From positions 10,148,292 to 10,212,291 of the forward strand of contig JAQFVV010012402.1 of NCBI GenBank assembly GCA_028023455.1: a stretch of DNA of 64,000 nucleotides, given 5' to 3'. Source of the stretch: Epiperipatus broadwayi (taxonomy: Eukaryota; Onychophora; Udeonychophora; Euonychophora; Peripatidae). Shown piece after piece: positions 12,638 to 22,844 of this stretch. Below the pieces are notes generated by a model, which saw nothing but the letters and a program-made list of their open reading frames with translations, had not been told where the DNA came from and searched no databases. The position numbers and the translations under genes were made by a program. How positions within the stretch are numbered: the first letter of the stretch is position 1; each line of letters begins with the position of its first letter.

Positions 12638-12728
12638 TAAATATTGGTAAAAGAGAGAGAAAATTTTAAATCAGATAAATAATTTCTTTTGTTTTCTCTT
12701 TTCAATTATTTTTTATTTACCAATATTA
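12638..12728. repeat. Short inverted repeat
   Basis: AAATATTGGTAAA at the left and TTTACCAATATT at the right, with purine/pyrimidine-rich inner arms, form a stem around an AT-rich loop. Likely a small hairpin relic. Confidence 0.5.
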
Positions 12729-14560
12729 ATTTAATTTTGGTTTTAAAAATACTAAGAGAAAATATTTTTCTTGTTTTAATAAATTATTTAATAATATTTA
12801 ATTTTAACCTTTTATGAGAGATAAAAATGTGTGTGTGAGGAATATTTTGAAAAGAAAAAAAATAAGATTTTAAAACTTTTTGTTAAATTTATTTTAATTA
12901 GTCAGAGTTGTTTTTTTTCTTTTTTCTTTATCTCTTTCAATATAAAAGTCAAGTCAGTGCCATTAACCGATTATCTTGTGTTTTTTTTTTGCAAGAAAAT
13001 TTTAATTAAAAATAAATGTCAAAAATTTTATTATTCTAGTTTAAGTTTTTGATTTGTTTTCCAATGTCAATGGTAAAGGAGAAAAATAGCTGAACAATTG
13101 TAGTTGTAAAAAATGACTTAATTAGTTATTACTAATTGGTTTGTAGACAGAGTTGTTCTAAAAAAATAGGGATGTGGGTTTATCAATTCATCTAAGTGTC
13201 TTGTGAGAAATATTCAGTCTTGATTCAGCTGCTGAAAAAGACAGTAAGAAAAAAAGTTCCTGACTTAGTTGTTAAAGAAGAAAAACAGAAGTCTTAATCA
13301 AGCTGCTGCATAGAACAGCAGAAGTTTTAAACAAGCTGTTAACACATTATAATTGGTGCTAAGTTAACTAAAAGCTAAACATCATTCTTTCACCATGTAA
13401 CCTGCCTCTCTAGAAAATAAAAAAAGTTACCTCTGAAGTAACGTGAAAACCTGTCTGCAGCCAAGAATATGAGTGTCTCTATGGATTAGTCCCAACTGTA
13501 AATTTTATTAGAAATAAAGTAAATAAATTGTTGCTGTTTGTTAGCCTGAAAATACTGCATACCAAGAAAAGAACAAATTAATCATGTATATGGTATAGAA
13601 GCCTTCACAAAGAAAACCAACAAGGAAACTGGAAAATTATAATTGCAAAGAAATATTTCAAAGAAATTTAAAACCATGGTTAAATATTTTTTATATGTGC
13701 ACATTGTACTTTCAATTATAGTTTTAAATTTTTTTTATAAAAGTAATAATTTTATAAAAGTAAGATTGATAATTTTGAATAATTTTATATTTTCTTGTGA
13801 AACATTTTTTTAAACCATTGAATTTTTCTTTTCAAAATTATAAATTAATTTTATTAAATTTTATTTATTTTTTCTTTTCATTAATTTATGCCCCTCCCAA
13901 ACTTAACAAAGGGGTTCATTCAACTAAGTTAAAGATTGTTATTTTTGGTTAGAGAAAAGTTTCTTTCCTCATTTGTTATTTAAATAAATAATTCAATGAA
14001 AACAAAGTTAATTAATTTAATGAATAGAAATCTATTGGTTAATTATAATTCTTATGAAAGTACATTTTATTTGATAAAATTAATGTTTAAATTTTTATAG
14101 TATTGTTATTTTTTCTAAATTTTTGTTTATTGTTAATCAATTAATTGATTAAATAATTGTTCTCAAAAATATTTTGTATTAATGTCTATTCCTCCAACTA
14201 TCTGTTTGATAAATTGACAATGTGCATGTTATTATTTCAATACAGCTTAGTGCTCTAGGGATTTTTAAACTATCCCAGTAAACCTATTTAATTATAATAG
14301 AGTAAATCTAGAAATTATTTAAAATGATTTAGAATAAGCTGTTATATTATTTATTTATCTCTTGCTCACAGTAGTACTTCACAGAGTTATTTTCTGAGCT
14401 ATATTAAACCGAGCAGGGAAAATTCCTAATGTCCACTCCATATGTTCTTGTCATTGCAGCTGTTATTACTATGTGATTATTCATATAGTATACGAACATG
14501 GATGGGCTGCTCACCAACACGCATTAGCCAGCATGGTGAGTTTATTGGCTTTTTACCTCT
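12729..14560. other. AT-rich noncoding stretch
   Basis: No gene was recognised. Around 13215-13350 a degenerate motif of the form CTTGATTCAGCTGCTG / CTTAATCAAGCTGCTG recurs two or three times with purine-rich spacers. The rest is AT-rich and featureless to the eye. Confidence 0.5.
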
Positions 14561-14665
14561 GAGTTTAAGATCAAGAAACACCATGGTCTTTCTTCTCAGT
14601 GCCTGATAAGGCAGAATGAATGTTTGTGTAAATGATAAATATTTTTCCAATACATATATACAATT

Positions 14666-15439
14666 ATGACAGACAAAAATAAAGCATGGCCCTTATTCCC
14701 AGGAGGCTGTAAAGTCACCAACCAAGGCAGCGGTTGGTGGCCGAAGGTGGAGGGTGCTAAGAATCCCCTGATTGTGGACACAGGCTGCCATTTGATGACG
14801 ACTTTTTATTTAGGTACTTACAACTGCAGATCACTTTCAAGTGAAGGAAGATTGCAAGAATTAGAAGAAGAACTGTCTTATATTAAATGGGATATTATTG
14901 GACTTTGTGAAGTTAGAAGAAAAGGAGAAGAAACAATTGATTTAAAAAGTGGACATATACTCTATTATAAAGGCACACATTTTGGAAATACAAGTGGAGT
15001 AGGATTCATTATAAATAAAAAGTGGAAGAACAATATTGTGGAGATTGATGTTGTATCGGACAGAGTGGCAAGATTAGTTATACAACTTAATAGCAGATAC
15101 CAAATGCAGATAATTCAGGTTTATGCCCCAACAAGTTCTCATAGTGATGAAGTAGTAGAAGATTTTTATATGGATGTACAAAAGGCTTTTGATCAGAGTA
15201 AACAACATTTTAAAATTGTTATGGGAGCCTTTAATGCTAGAATTGGTAGACAAATGAAAGATGAAATTGCTGTAGGTAATTTTGGTTATGGTAATAGAAA
15301 TGAGAGAGGACATAGACTTGTGGAGTTTGCAGAAAAAGAAAAACTTCATATTATGAATTCATTTTTGAGAAAAATGTTAAAAGGAAATGGACATGGAAGC
15401 ATCCAAATGAAGGTACAGCAGAATTGGATTATATTTTGA
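14666..15439 (+). pseudogene. RTE LINE ORF, part 1: APE-type endonuclease domain
   Basis: This part starts with about 45 residues that include a Trp/Gly-rich segment, then enters the endonuclease fold at GTYNCRSL (Asn of the active site). It continues through WDIIGLCEVRRKGEE (catalytic Glu) and QVYAPTS, reaching GAFNARIG near 15221-15243. In active enzymes the last motif is GDFNA; here the Asp codon is GCC (Ala), which should abolish nicking activity. The reading frame is lost between about 15365 and 15373, and the last ~22 residues of this frame are out of phase. The remaining endonuclease motif (SDHR) lies in part 2. In the family this domain nicks target DNA to prime reverse transcription. 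The start codon is the first ATG of the open frame and is not certain. Confidence 0.88.
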
Positions 15440-16869
15440 CTAACAGAAAATACATATTTCAAGATTGTAATGTTCTTAATAAATTTAACACAGGAAGTGA
15501 TCATCGATTAGTAAGGTGTAAGTTACGTGTTAATGTAAAACTAGAGAGACAAAAATTATTAAGAAAAACAATATTTACAGTTGATATTTCTAATCTTCAG
15601 AAACATTCTAATGAATTTAAATTAGAACTTACAAATAGGTTTCAAGTGTTAGGAGATTTTGAACATGATTCAGATTTGAATGAAATTAATATGAAAATAA
15701 CTGATACACTTTTAAAAACTGCAACAAACATAGCTGGTAGAAAAAAGCAGCAATTGACTAATAAAATTTCTACTGAGACTAGAGAATTTATGAAGAAAAG
15801 AAGGAATATGAAGATATACAAAAATGATGTATTAAAAAGAATTGAATATCTCGAATTTTGTAAAATGGTACGGAAAAGAGTTGAAAATGATATAAGAAAG
15901 TATAACTGTGAAATAGCAAGGAAAGCTGTAGAAGAAAATAAAAGTCTCAAAAATGTTAAACAACATTTTGGTATTGGTAGGAAATTTATATCTGCAATAA
16001 GAAAAAAAGATGGAATTATTACTAAAAAGAGAGATGACATCATGAAATTGGTAGAAGATTTTTATCAAGAATTATATAGTAATAAAGAACAAGTACCTCC
16101 TATATCTATTACATCTTCCGAATTGCCCAGAATTTTAAATGAAGAAGTGAGACATGCAATTAAGTGTATGAAGAAAGGAAAGGCTCCAGGAAATGATGGA
16201 ATTATAATTGATATATTAAAAGAAGCAGGTGAAGAAATAGAAACAATTTTAGCAAAGTTATATACCAAATGTCTAAATGATAAAGATGTACCGGAAGATT
16301 GGAAGAATGCAGTAATAATATTAATATTTAAAAAAGGTGATAAAGAAGATATTAGAAATTACAGACCTATCAGCCTTTTATCAGTTTTATATAAAATTTT
16401 TACCAAGATAATTACAACTCGTCTACAGAGAACTTTGGATTTCCACCAACCAAGAGAACAAGCTGGATTTAAAAGTGGTTTTAGTACAATAGATCATATC
16501 CAGGTATTGAGAGAAGTCATAGAAAGGACAAACGAATATGAGTTGTCATTATGTTTTGGATTTGTAGATTATGAAAAGGCATTCGATTCTATACACATTT
16601 CTTCAGTGATTAAAGCATTGGATCATCAAGGTATAGATCCAGGATATTGTCATATTTTAAAGAATATTTATAAAAATGCAACAGCAACAATTAGATTACA
16701 TAATGATACTGGAAAAATCAACATTGAGAAAGGTGTAAGACAAGGTGACTCCATATCTCCAAAACTCTTTACAGCAGTGCTGCAAGAAGTATTTTGTGGA
16801 TTAAAATGGGAAACTAAAGGAGTGAAAGTAAATGGAGAGTATTTAAGTCATTTCAGATTTTGCAGATGA
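15424..16869 (+). pseudogene. RTE LINE ORF, part 2: end of endonuclease and most of reverse transcriptase
   Basis: The correct frame is already open from about 15364. It carries GSDHRLVRC, the final endonuclease motif, then a lysine-rich linker of about 200 residues. The reverse transcriptase follows: GKAPGNDGI, ILIFKKGDKEDIRNYRPISL (fingers), AGFKSGFSTIDHI, motif A FVDYEKAFDSI with the first catalytic Asp, and motif B GVRQGDSISPKLF. The frame breaks at 16858-16861, where a run of four T replaces the three expected just before motif C, giving SHFRFCR and a stop. The protein copies the element RNA at a nicked chromosomal site. Apart from the frameshift the catalytic residues look conserved. 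Confidence 0.9.
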
Positions 16870-17623
16870 TGTAGTTGTTTTTGAAAATAATGCTTCAGAG
16901 CTGCAGGAAATGTTGCAGGAGTTAGCAGATGAAAGTAGAAAAGTAGGACTAAAGATAAATGTTAAAAAGACTAAAGTAATGTTTAATCGATTTGCTCAAA
17001 ATATGAAAATAAAGATTGATTATGAAGAATTAGAAGAAGTTAACAGCTACAAATACCTTGGTCAGATTATTAATACAGATGGAAACATAATGGAGGAAAT
17101 TAATCATAGAATTAAACTTGGTTGGAGTGCTTTTGGTAGAAATAACTTGATACTAAAAGGAAATATGCCTATGTGTTTGAAAAGGATGGTTTTTAACAAA
17201 TGTGTTTTACCAGTTCTTACTTATGGATCTGAGACTTGGACACTTAATAGAAGAGCAATACAGAGACTTCAGACCACTCAAAGGAGTATGGAGAGATGTA
17301 TGTTGGGAGTAACAAGAAGAGATCGAAAACGCAATGTATGGGTAAGACAACAAACAGGTGTTACTGACCTTATTGAAAAAATTAAAAGATTGAAATGGAG
17401 TTGGGCTGGACATATTGCTAGAAGAGATGATAATAGATGGACAATTGAAATTTTAAACTGGATTCCAAGAGATTGTAAAAGACCCAGAAAGAGACCACAT
17501 GTGAGATGGATGGATGAAATAAGAAAATGTGCAGGGGTGTTGTGGTGAAGAGAAGCTAAAGATCGAAGAAGATGGATTAAACTTGGAGAGACCTTCATCC
17601 TGCAGTGGATTGATAATGGTTGA
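16862..17623 (+). pseudogene. RTE LINE ORF, part 3: motif C of reverse transcriptase and C-terminal domain
   Basis: This frame resumes with ADDVVVF, which with the preceding Phe forms the FADD motif C containing the catalytic Asp pair. The thumb region follows (KTKVMF, NSYKYLGQII) and then the typical RTE C-terminal region: LTYGSETWTL, a Thr/Gln/Arg-rich helix, LKWSWAGHIARR and RPHVRWMDEIRK. A TGA at 17546-17548 replaces an expected Trp codon. The family-like reading continues (DRRRWIKLGETF, QWIDNG) to the natural stop at 17621-17623. The C-terminal part is thought to help bind template RNA or target DNA. Confidence 0.88.
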
Positions 17624-17650
17624 TGATGAAGATGATGATGATTAAAGCAT
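17624..17650 (+). repeat. 3' simple-repeat tail of the LINE
   Basis: Imperfect TGA/GAT triplets follow the stop codon. RTE elements commonly end in such short tandem repeats instead of poly(A). The decayed copies at 50702 and 60205 end in related sequence. Confidence 0.7.
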
Positions 17651-17780
17651 AACTGTTAGTTATGTAGATGTTGGAGTTATGTTGGTGCTTTGGACATGCA
17701 GATGGTAATCCTGGATAATGCAAATGTATCACATTTAAATTTAACTATTTTTAAATGAGAGTAATTTTGAAATTTTACTC

Positions 17781-17810
17781 TTTTTATATATATATATATA
17801 TATATATAAT
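17781..17810. repeat. (TA)n microsatellite
   Basis: About 30 bases of uninterrupted TA dinucleotides lie immediately before the first unit of the 17808 repeat. Confidence 0.9.
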
Positions 17811-18740
17811 TAATAAAACAAGTCATAAATTTCATAACTTGCTTTTAAGCTTGCATTTAAATGATCACTAGATGGAGCTTACCAATAACTCTAATCAAGC
17901 TTTATTTTATAAATACCAAAAGAGAAAGAATTCAAAATTTCTATAGGGAAGTCCCTATTTCCAGTCCAATTGGTTTCAAGCTTTTGGTTTACCTCAGTGA
18001 AGCGCTGGGGCTCTAAAAACTAGATCTAAAATACTTACTCAAAAGTCATCACCTATAAAACACATTACTATCAATTTGAAACCCTGTACTTTTCAGACAT
18101 GTAAATGTCTTCAAATCCAGCCTTACAAACCATATAGCTATATGGGTCTGAATTCATCTGTTTCACCATATAGTAATAGCCTCTGCAATATAGCATTGCA
18201 ACAGCCTTCAAAGGTACACTTATAATAATTAATAAAACAAATTATAAATTTCATAACTTGCTTTTAAGCTTGCATTTAAATTATCATTAGATGGAGCCTA
18301 CCAATAGCTCTAATCAAACTTTATTTTATGAGTGTCGAAAGAGAAAAAATTCAAAATCTCTATTGGAAAGTCCCTATCTTCAGACCAATTGGTTTTGAGC
18401 TTATGGCTCACCTCAGTGGAGTGCTGGGACCCTAGAAACTATATCTAAAATACTAACTCAAAAGTCAGCAGCTATGAAACACATTACTATCAATTTGAAA
18501 GCCTGAATTTTTCAGACATGTAAATGTCTTCAAATCCAGCCTTACAAACCAGATAGCTATATGGGTTTTTAGAGTCTAGTTTCTAAAGTCCCAGTACTTC
18601 ACTGAGATGAGCCATAAGCTTGAAAACAATTGGTCTGAAAATAGGGACTTTCCGATAGAGATTCTGAATTTTTTCTCTTTTGGCACTTATTAAATAAAGC
18701 TTGATTAAAGCTATTGGTAAACTCCATCTAGTGATCACTT
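17808..18740. repeat. Foldback element: two direct copies plus an inverted partial copy
   Basis: Copy 1 (17808-18226) and copy 2 (18227-18566) both begin AATTAATAAAACAA, pass through 'cataacttgcttttaagcttgc', a 'gatggag' block and a 'cagaccaattggtttt' block, and end near 'agatagctatatggg'. From 18567 to 18737 the block corresponding to 18284-18443 is present in reverse complement (for example AACAATTGGTCTGAAAATAG), bringing 'gatcacta' back out at 18730. Copy 2 and the tail can form a long hairpin. Both ends touch TA microsatellite (17781-17810 and 18741-18755). There is no coding potential. Confidence 0.85.
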
Positions 18741-18744
18741 ATAT

Positions 18745-21700
18745 ATATATATATAAGTTTTTTTATTTCTTTATTATTTTTATATTCAAATCAGCTCTGA
18801 ATTTATCACTATAATTTGTCAATGTTCATGTCAGCTTTGCAGTTGACTTCCAGAGACCTTATAGTTCACTGTTTAACTGCAGTCAATGTTTTGGCCACAA
18901 TTATAAAGATACATTTCAAAATCTTTTTTCTTTATTTTATTATTAGCAATTAAATCAGTGCTGGAATCAATATAATTTTTTTTTCTTCTTGTCCTAATGT
19001 ATCTTAAGAATTTCAAAATGTATTTCAACAAGAATAAGATAAAAAAAAAAAAAAAACAAATTATAGAAACATAAATTATATATAAAAATACATTTAAAAA
19101 AATCAAATAAAGTAGGAGAGATAAAATAACTTACATCTGAAATCTATTGTTTAAGTCTTTTAATGATAGATTTCTTTTTTCTTCTAAACTTTAAATATGA
19201 AATCTTGTATATATATATATATATATGCAAATAATTTACAGTTTGGATACATAGTTTGGATTTGTAGCTAATCAAATCAACTCTGAATTTTACAGTATTT
19301 AAGCTTCTGTATCTACAAGAAGTATACAATACCACTATCAATATTTAAATGGTTTAATTTTGTATTATTTTTTTAAATCAACAGATGTCCATCTCATTAC
19401 CTTCCTAAGTATGACTCTACTTTTCAAAATTCAAATTGAGTTTAGCTTATGTAATATAAATTTTATGCCCCCATCCTCATTTCTGATATAGTGGTATCTC
19501 GTACAACTTGTAGTCTTAACAGCTGCAATTTTTTTACATTTTTCAAATGATTACTTTTTCCCTACTTTTTAAGATAGATATTGTAAAACTTATTGTAACT
19601 AATGTCTACAATAATAAAAATCAAATATATTTCATCATAACAACTGATTGTAAAAAAAATCAGTCAACTAAATTCAGTTGAACAAAAACAGTTTCCTTTC
19701 TCCATTTTCATAATTTTATGGCTATATTTTTTAAATTTTTTAAACAAATATTTTAATGTTTATTATAATGATAAATAAGTTTTATTAACATAAGTGGGAA
19801 AAAATCTTCTAAATAGAATTTTAATGTTTATTGTAAATAATGCTTATAATTAAAAAAATAAAATTTGAAATATTTATATAAAACAAATACTCTTCTTAGA
19901 AGTGATATATCATTTGTAGTCTAAATGTTGCTACATCACATTGTAGCCATTGCAGGTTAAATATTATCAACAATTTTATTATTATTGTAAGGTAATATAT
20001 TTGATAAATGTTCCAATCTTATAAAAAATTTTGTACTGACTAATTCCCGCAATTAATTTGGAGATAATTAAACATTAGCCAAGCATGAAAGGTATTATGG
20101 CACCATGTTGGCTCAGGCAGATAATTCAAAATAAAAAGATCTTATGGGCTTTTTTATTTACTTGTTCATGGCTTTTTCTATTTAGTAAATGATATAGTTA
20201 GCATTGAAGTTTTCCTGGTGCTGCCCAGTGGTTTGTTTCCAAGATATCTCTGTTATAAAAAAATCTAGGAAAAAATAATAGCCTAACTATCTTTTAGAGC
20301 TGGTAACAATATGAATAACACAATCCATTTGTGTTTTTTATGTAACTTTAAGAATAATTATTCTATTTTTCCTATTTTGTATGAAATTTGATAAAAAAAG
20401 TATAAATTAAATGACTGACATACCAACTAGTCTTAAATATATTTCACTAAATTCCACAATTAAAACTTTTATCTGCAATCTTTGATAATAATCTTTAATT
20501 AAATCTGTTTGATTAAAAAAACATACTTAATTATAAAAAAAAATCTATTTGGAATTTCTTTAAAATTTAGAATTGAAGGAAGACTTTTCTCTTATTTAAA
20601 CCAATGCTGAAATTTAATTTTCACATACATAAACTCATGCACATATAATTAAGCTTTAAATTGTTATAGTTAAGATTAATTAAAACTATCTTAATCACTC
20701 CCCCCCCCAAAAAAAAAACCCATGCTATTGATCTCTCTTTTTCTGACTAACCTTAAATTGCTCTCAACTCAGTCATCTGCCTGATTTTGTCAATGGGTTA
20801 TGACTGTTAATAAAATATTCATTTCAATGTAATATGTATATTTTACTCACTCAAATTAACAATTTATAATGAGATTTTGTTTTAAGTTACATGATGGTGA
20901 TCCAAAAAAGTGATAATTTTATTCCTTTCATTAATAATTTTGAGATGAAAGGAGAATATATTGAAATAATTCAGATGTAAATTTAAACATGAACCCAATA
21001 TGTTTTTTATCTTTGATTTCCTCATCGATGGATTCTTTCACATATGTTTTTCCTCCAAGATATTTGTATGTAATCATTATATTGATAAATGTTTCTACAG
21101 GTTATATGAATAACGGAAATTAGTTCAAATGGCAGGCTATCATTCATTAATTATTGAATTACTGTGTATTTGAAGCAACATAGATTGCTTTTTAGCAAAT
21201 CATTTGATACACACATAATTTTTATATTTATATAGAAACTCTTAATAAATGCTCACCAAAGATTTATGTGAATTTATATTTCATTTTTACATCTTATCCT
21301 ATTATATCTGTAGAACAATTTTACTTAATGCTTTTTAAGGATCACATCTTAGATGGTATGAGATACATGTGGAATTTATACTTTTGTGTATTTTTTTTTT
21401 TGTAATGCAGCCGAGTTCTTATTATATTCTAATTTATATTCTAACTGAAATAATAACGTTTAATTGACCATGTATTTTCAAATCTGCTTTTCGGCACTTT
21501 CCAGTTTTATTTTTGAATGCATTTCAAAAATCAATAGAGAATTTATCATAGATTATTAATGTTTTTTATTTTATTGTGTGTGTTAGAAACTGGTGTATAT
21601 AAGACTGCCAAGTTAAAACAGTTTAAGATACACTAAATGTAAATCGTTTGTAAGTTTTATATGCTTCAATAAACTTTTACCTTAAAAATATGTAGGGTTT
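18745..21700. other. AT-rich noncoding stretch
   Basis: Contains a TA microsatellite at 19207-19226, an A-run near 19039-19056 and a C/A homopolymer junction at 20701-20719. A polyadenylation-like CAATAAACTTTTACC occurs at 21668, but no upstream reading frame supports a gene end there. No exon was recognised. Confidence 0.5.
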
Positions 21701-21701
21701 T

Positions 21702-21850
21702 TTGAGCTCAGACTTTCACACGACCCTCAACTCTTCTCATTATTTCGTACCACTGATACAGTTGATCACATATATGTCTAAAAGATAAATAATCACCAAT
21801 ATACATATTTCGTGCGATAGTGTGGAGAGTTGAGAGTCGTGTGGTATATT
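21702..21850. repeat. Interspersed repeat family B, short copy with inverted ends
   Basis: It begins GAGCTCAGACTTTCACACGA, has the family core AAAAGATAAATAATCACCAA at about 21780, and closes with GAGTTGAGAGTCGTGTG, the reverse complement of its start region (CACACGACCCTCAACTC). The same core recurs at 60740, 62050 and, diverged, 46140. A nonautonomous inverted-repeat element is likely. Confidence 0.65.
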
Positions 21851-22666
21851 AAATCTTAAAAATATGATTATTATTTGACAAAATCAGTTATATTTTATGC
21901 CTTATATACACAAAGCATAAAAAGGATATTTTTGACTCCACTTTCTTTTTGTTTCCACTCAGCAATAACTAATTAGTTTTATCAATCTTTAATAACTATT
22001 GGTAAAATAAATTTCATATAAATTCAAAATGTTTGAAATTAATTTTTTATCAACATAATGTGGTGCTTGTGGAACCATTGTCCTGTCCTTTTCCATCAAA
22101 TGGCTTCTTACATCTTTATCTGCTTATTTACCATATCGCTATGACACACATACTATACTATTATTAATTTAATAGTGCGATGCCATATATAGTTTAGTAT
22201 TGAAATTATTAACACAAATTAATACTTTGTTATTCTGATGTTATATGACCTTCAGGAACAACTAATCAAATCTCCAATTATTATATTGTACAATAAATCA
22301 CTTTAGTAATTTCATTAATTTTTTTATTTTGATTGTTTATTTTATTCTCAAATAAACATTGATACGATCTCTCTTTTTTACTTGCATCTATAAAATTTAA
22401 TTTATGCGGCCATTGATATTAGATGTTTTACGAGTTAAGATTTTTTTTTTATAATTCTCTCGATTTTTAAGATTAGTTGTTTATTTATTTAAAAATCGTT
22501 TTATTTTTTTAAAAAGTATTTTGAACAGAATGTACTGTTACAACACTATATCCTAAAGCAAAATTTTTACTTAACTTTTTTTATAAATTTTCAAATTTTT
22601 TTCATTTGTGTGTATACATATTATTTTTAATTGAAAATATTAATACATCATTTATTTATTTTTTAG

Positions 22667-22844
22667 GATAATTCTTTAGTTGTCTGGAAAGAAATCAGCC
22701 TTTGTAAATTATCAGAACGAGCTAGACAGCATACTCAGAACGAAATTGATATATTAGCAATGCTGAATCACCCAAATATTATAGGTTACTACAACCATTT
22801 TGTCACAGAGGACATGCTTTATATTGAAATGGAATATGCAAATG
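22667..22844 (+). CDS. NEK9: NEK9-like protein kinase, exon with kinase subdomains II-V
   Basis: This is the first recognised exon of a spliced serine/threonine kinase. The acceptor TTTTAG precedes it and the donor is GTACTT; its 178 bp are 59 codons plus one base. It encodes LVVWKE, whose Lys is the ATP-binding Lys of subdomain II, then QNEIDIL with the helix-C Glu, [11 protein letters not shown], and the hinge MEYANG. In NEK9 the matching text is LVVWKEVDL, NEIVILALL and AYYNHF; NEK8 differs more, so NEK9 is preferred. The family acts in mitotic spindle assembly and centrosome separation, upstream of NEK6/7 in vertebrates. The preceding exon with the glycine-rich loop was not found between 1 and 22666, implying a very long intron or a missed short exon. 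Confidence 0.9.

Larger units (their letters stand above)
14666..17650 (+). mobile_element. RTE-type non-LTR retrotransposon (LINE), near complete but inactivated
   Basis: The element encodes an APE-type endonuclease, a reverse transcriptase and a C-terminal basic domain in one conceptual polyprotein of about 980 codons, and ends in a short TGATGATGAAGATGATGATG simple repeat at about 17620-17641. The order, the motifs and the simple-repeat 3' end are typical of the RTE clade, whose proteins are often annotated 'craniofacial development protein 2-like' or 'endonuclease-reverse transcriptase' in invertebrates. The 5' limit is uncertain; homologous sequence may begin upstream of the first codon used here. 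Four decayed copies of its 3' end occur elsewhere in the window (48371, 50011, 59618 and 60252). Confidence 0.9.

Noticed and set aside
21668-21682. AATAAA as the 3' end of an upstream gene
   Set aside because: Such hexamers are frequent in AT-rich DNA, and no coding exon precedes it.
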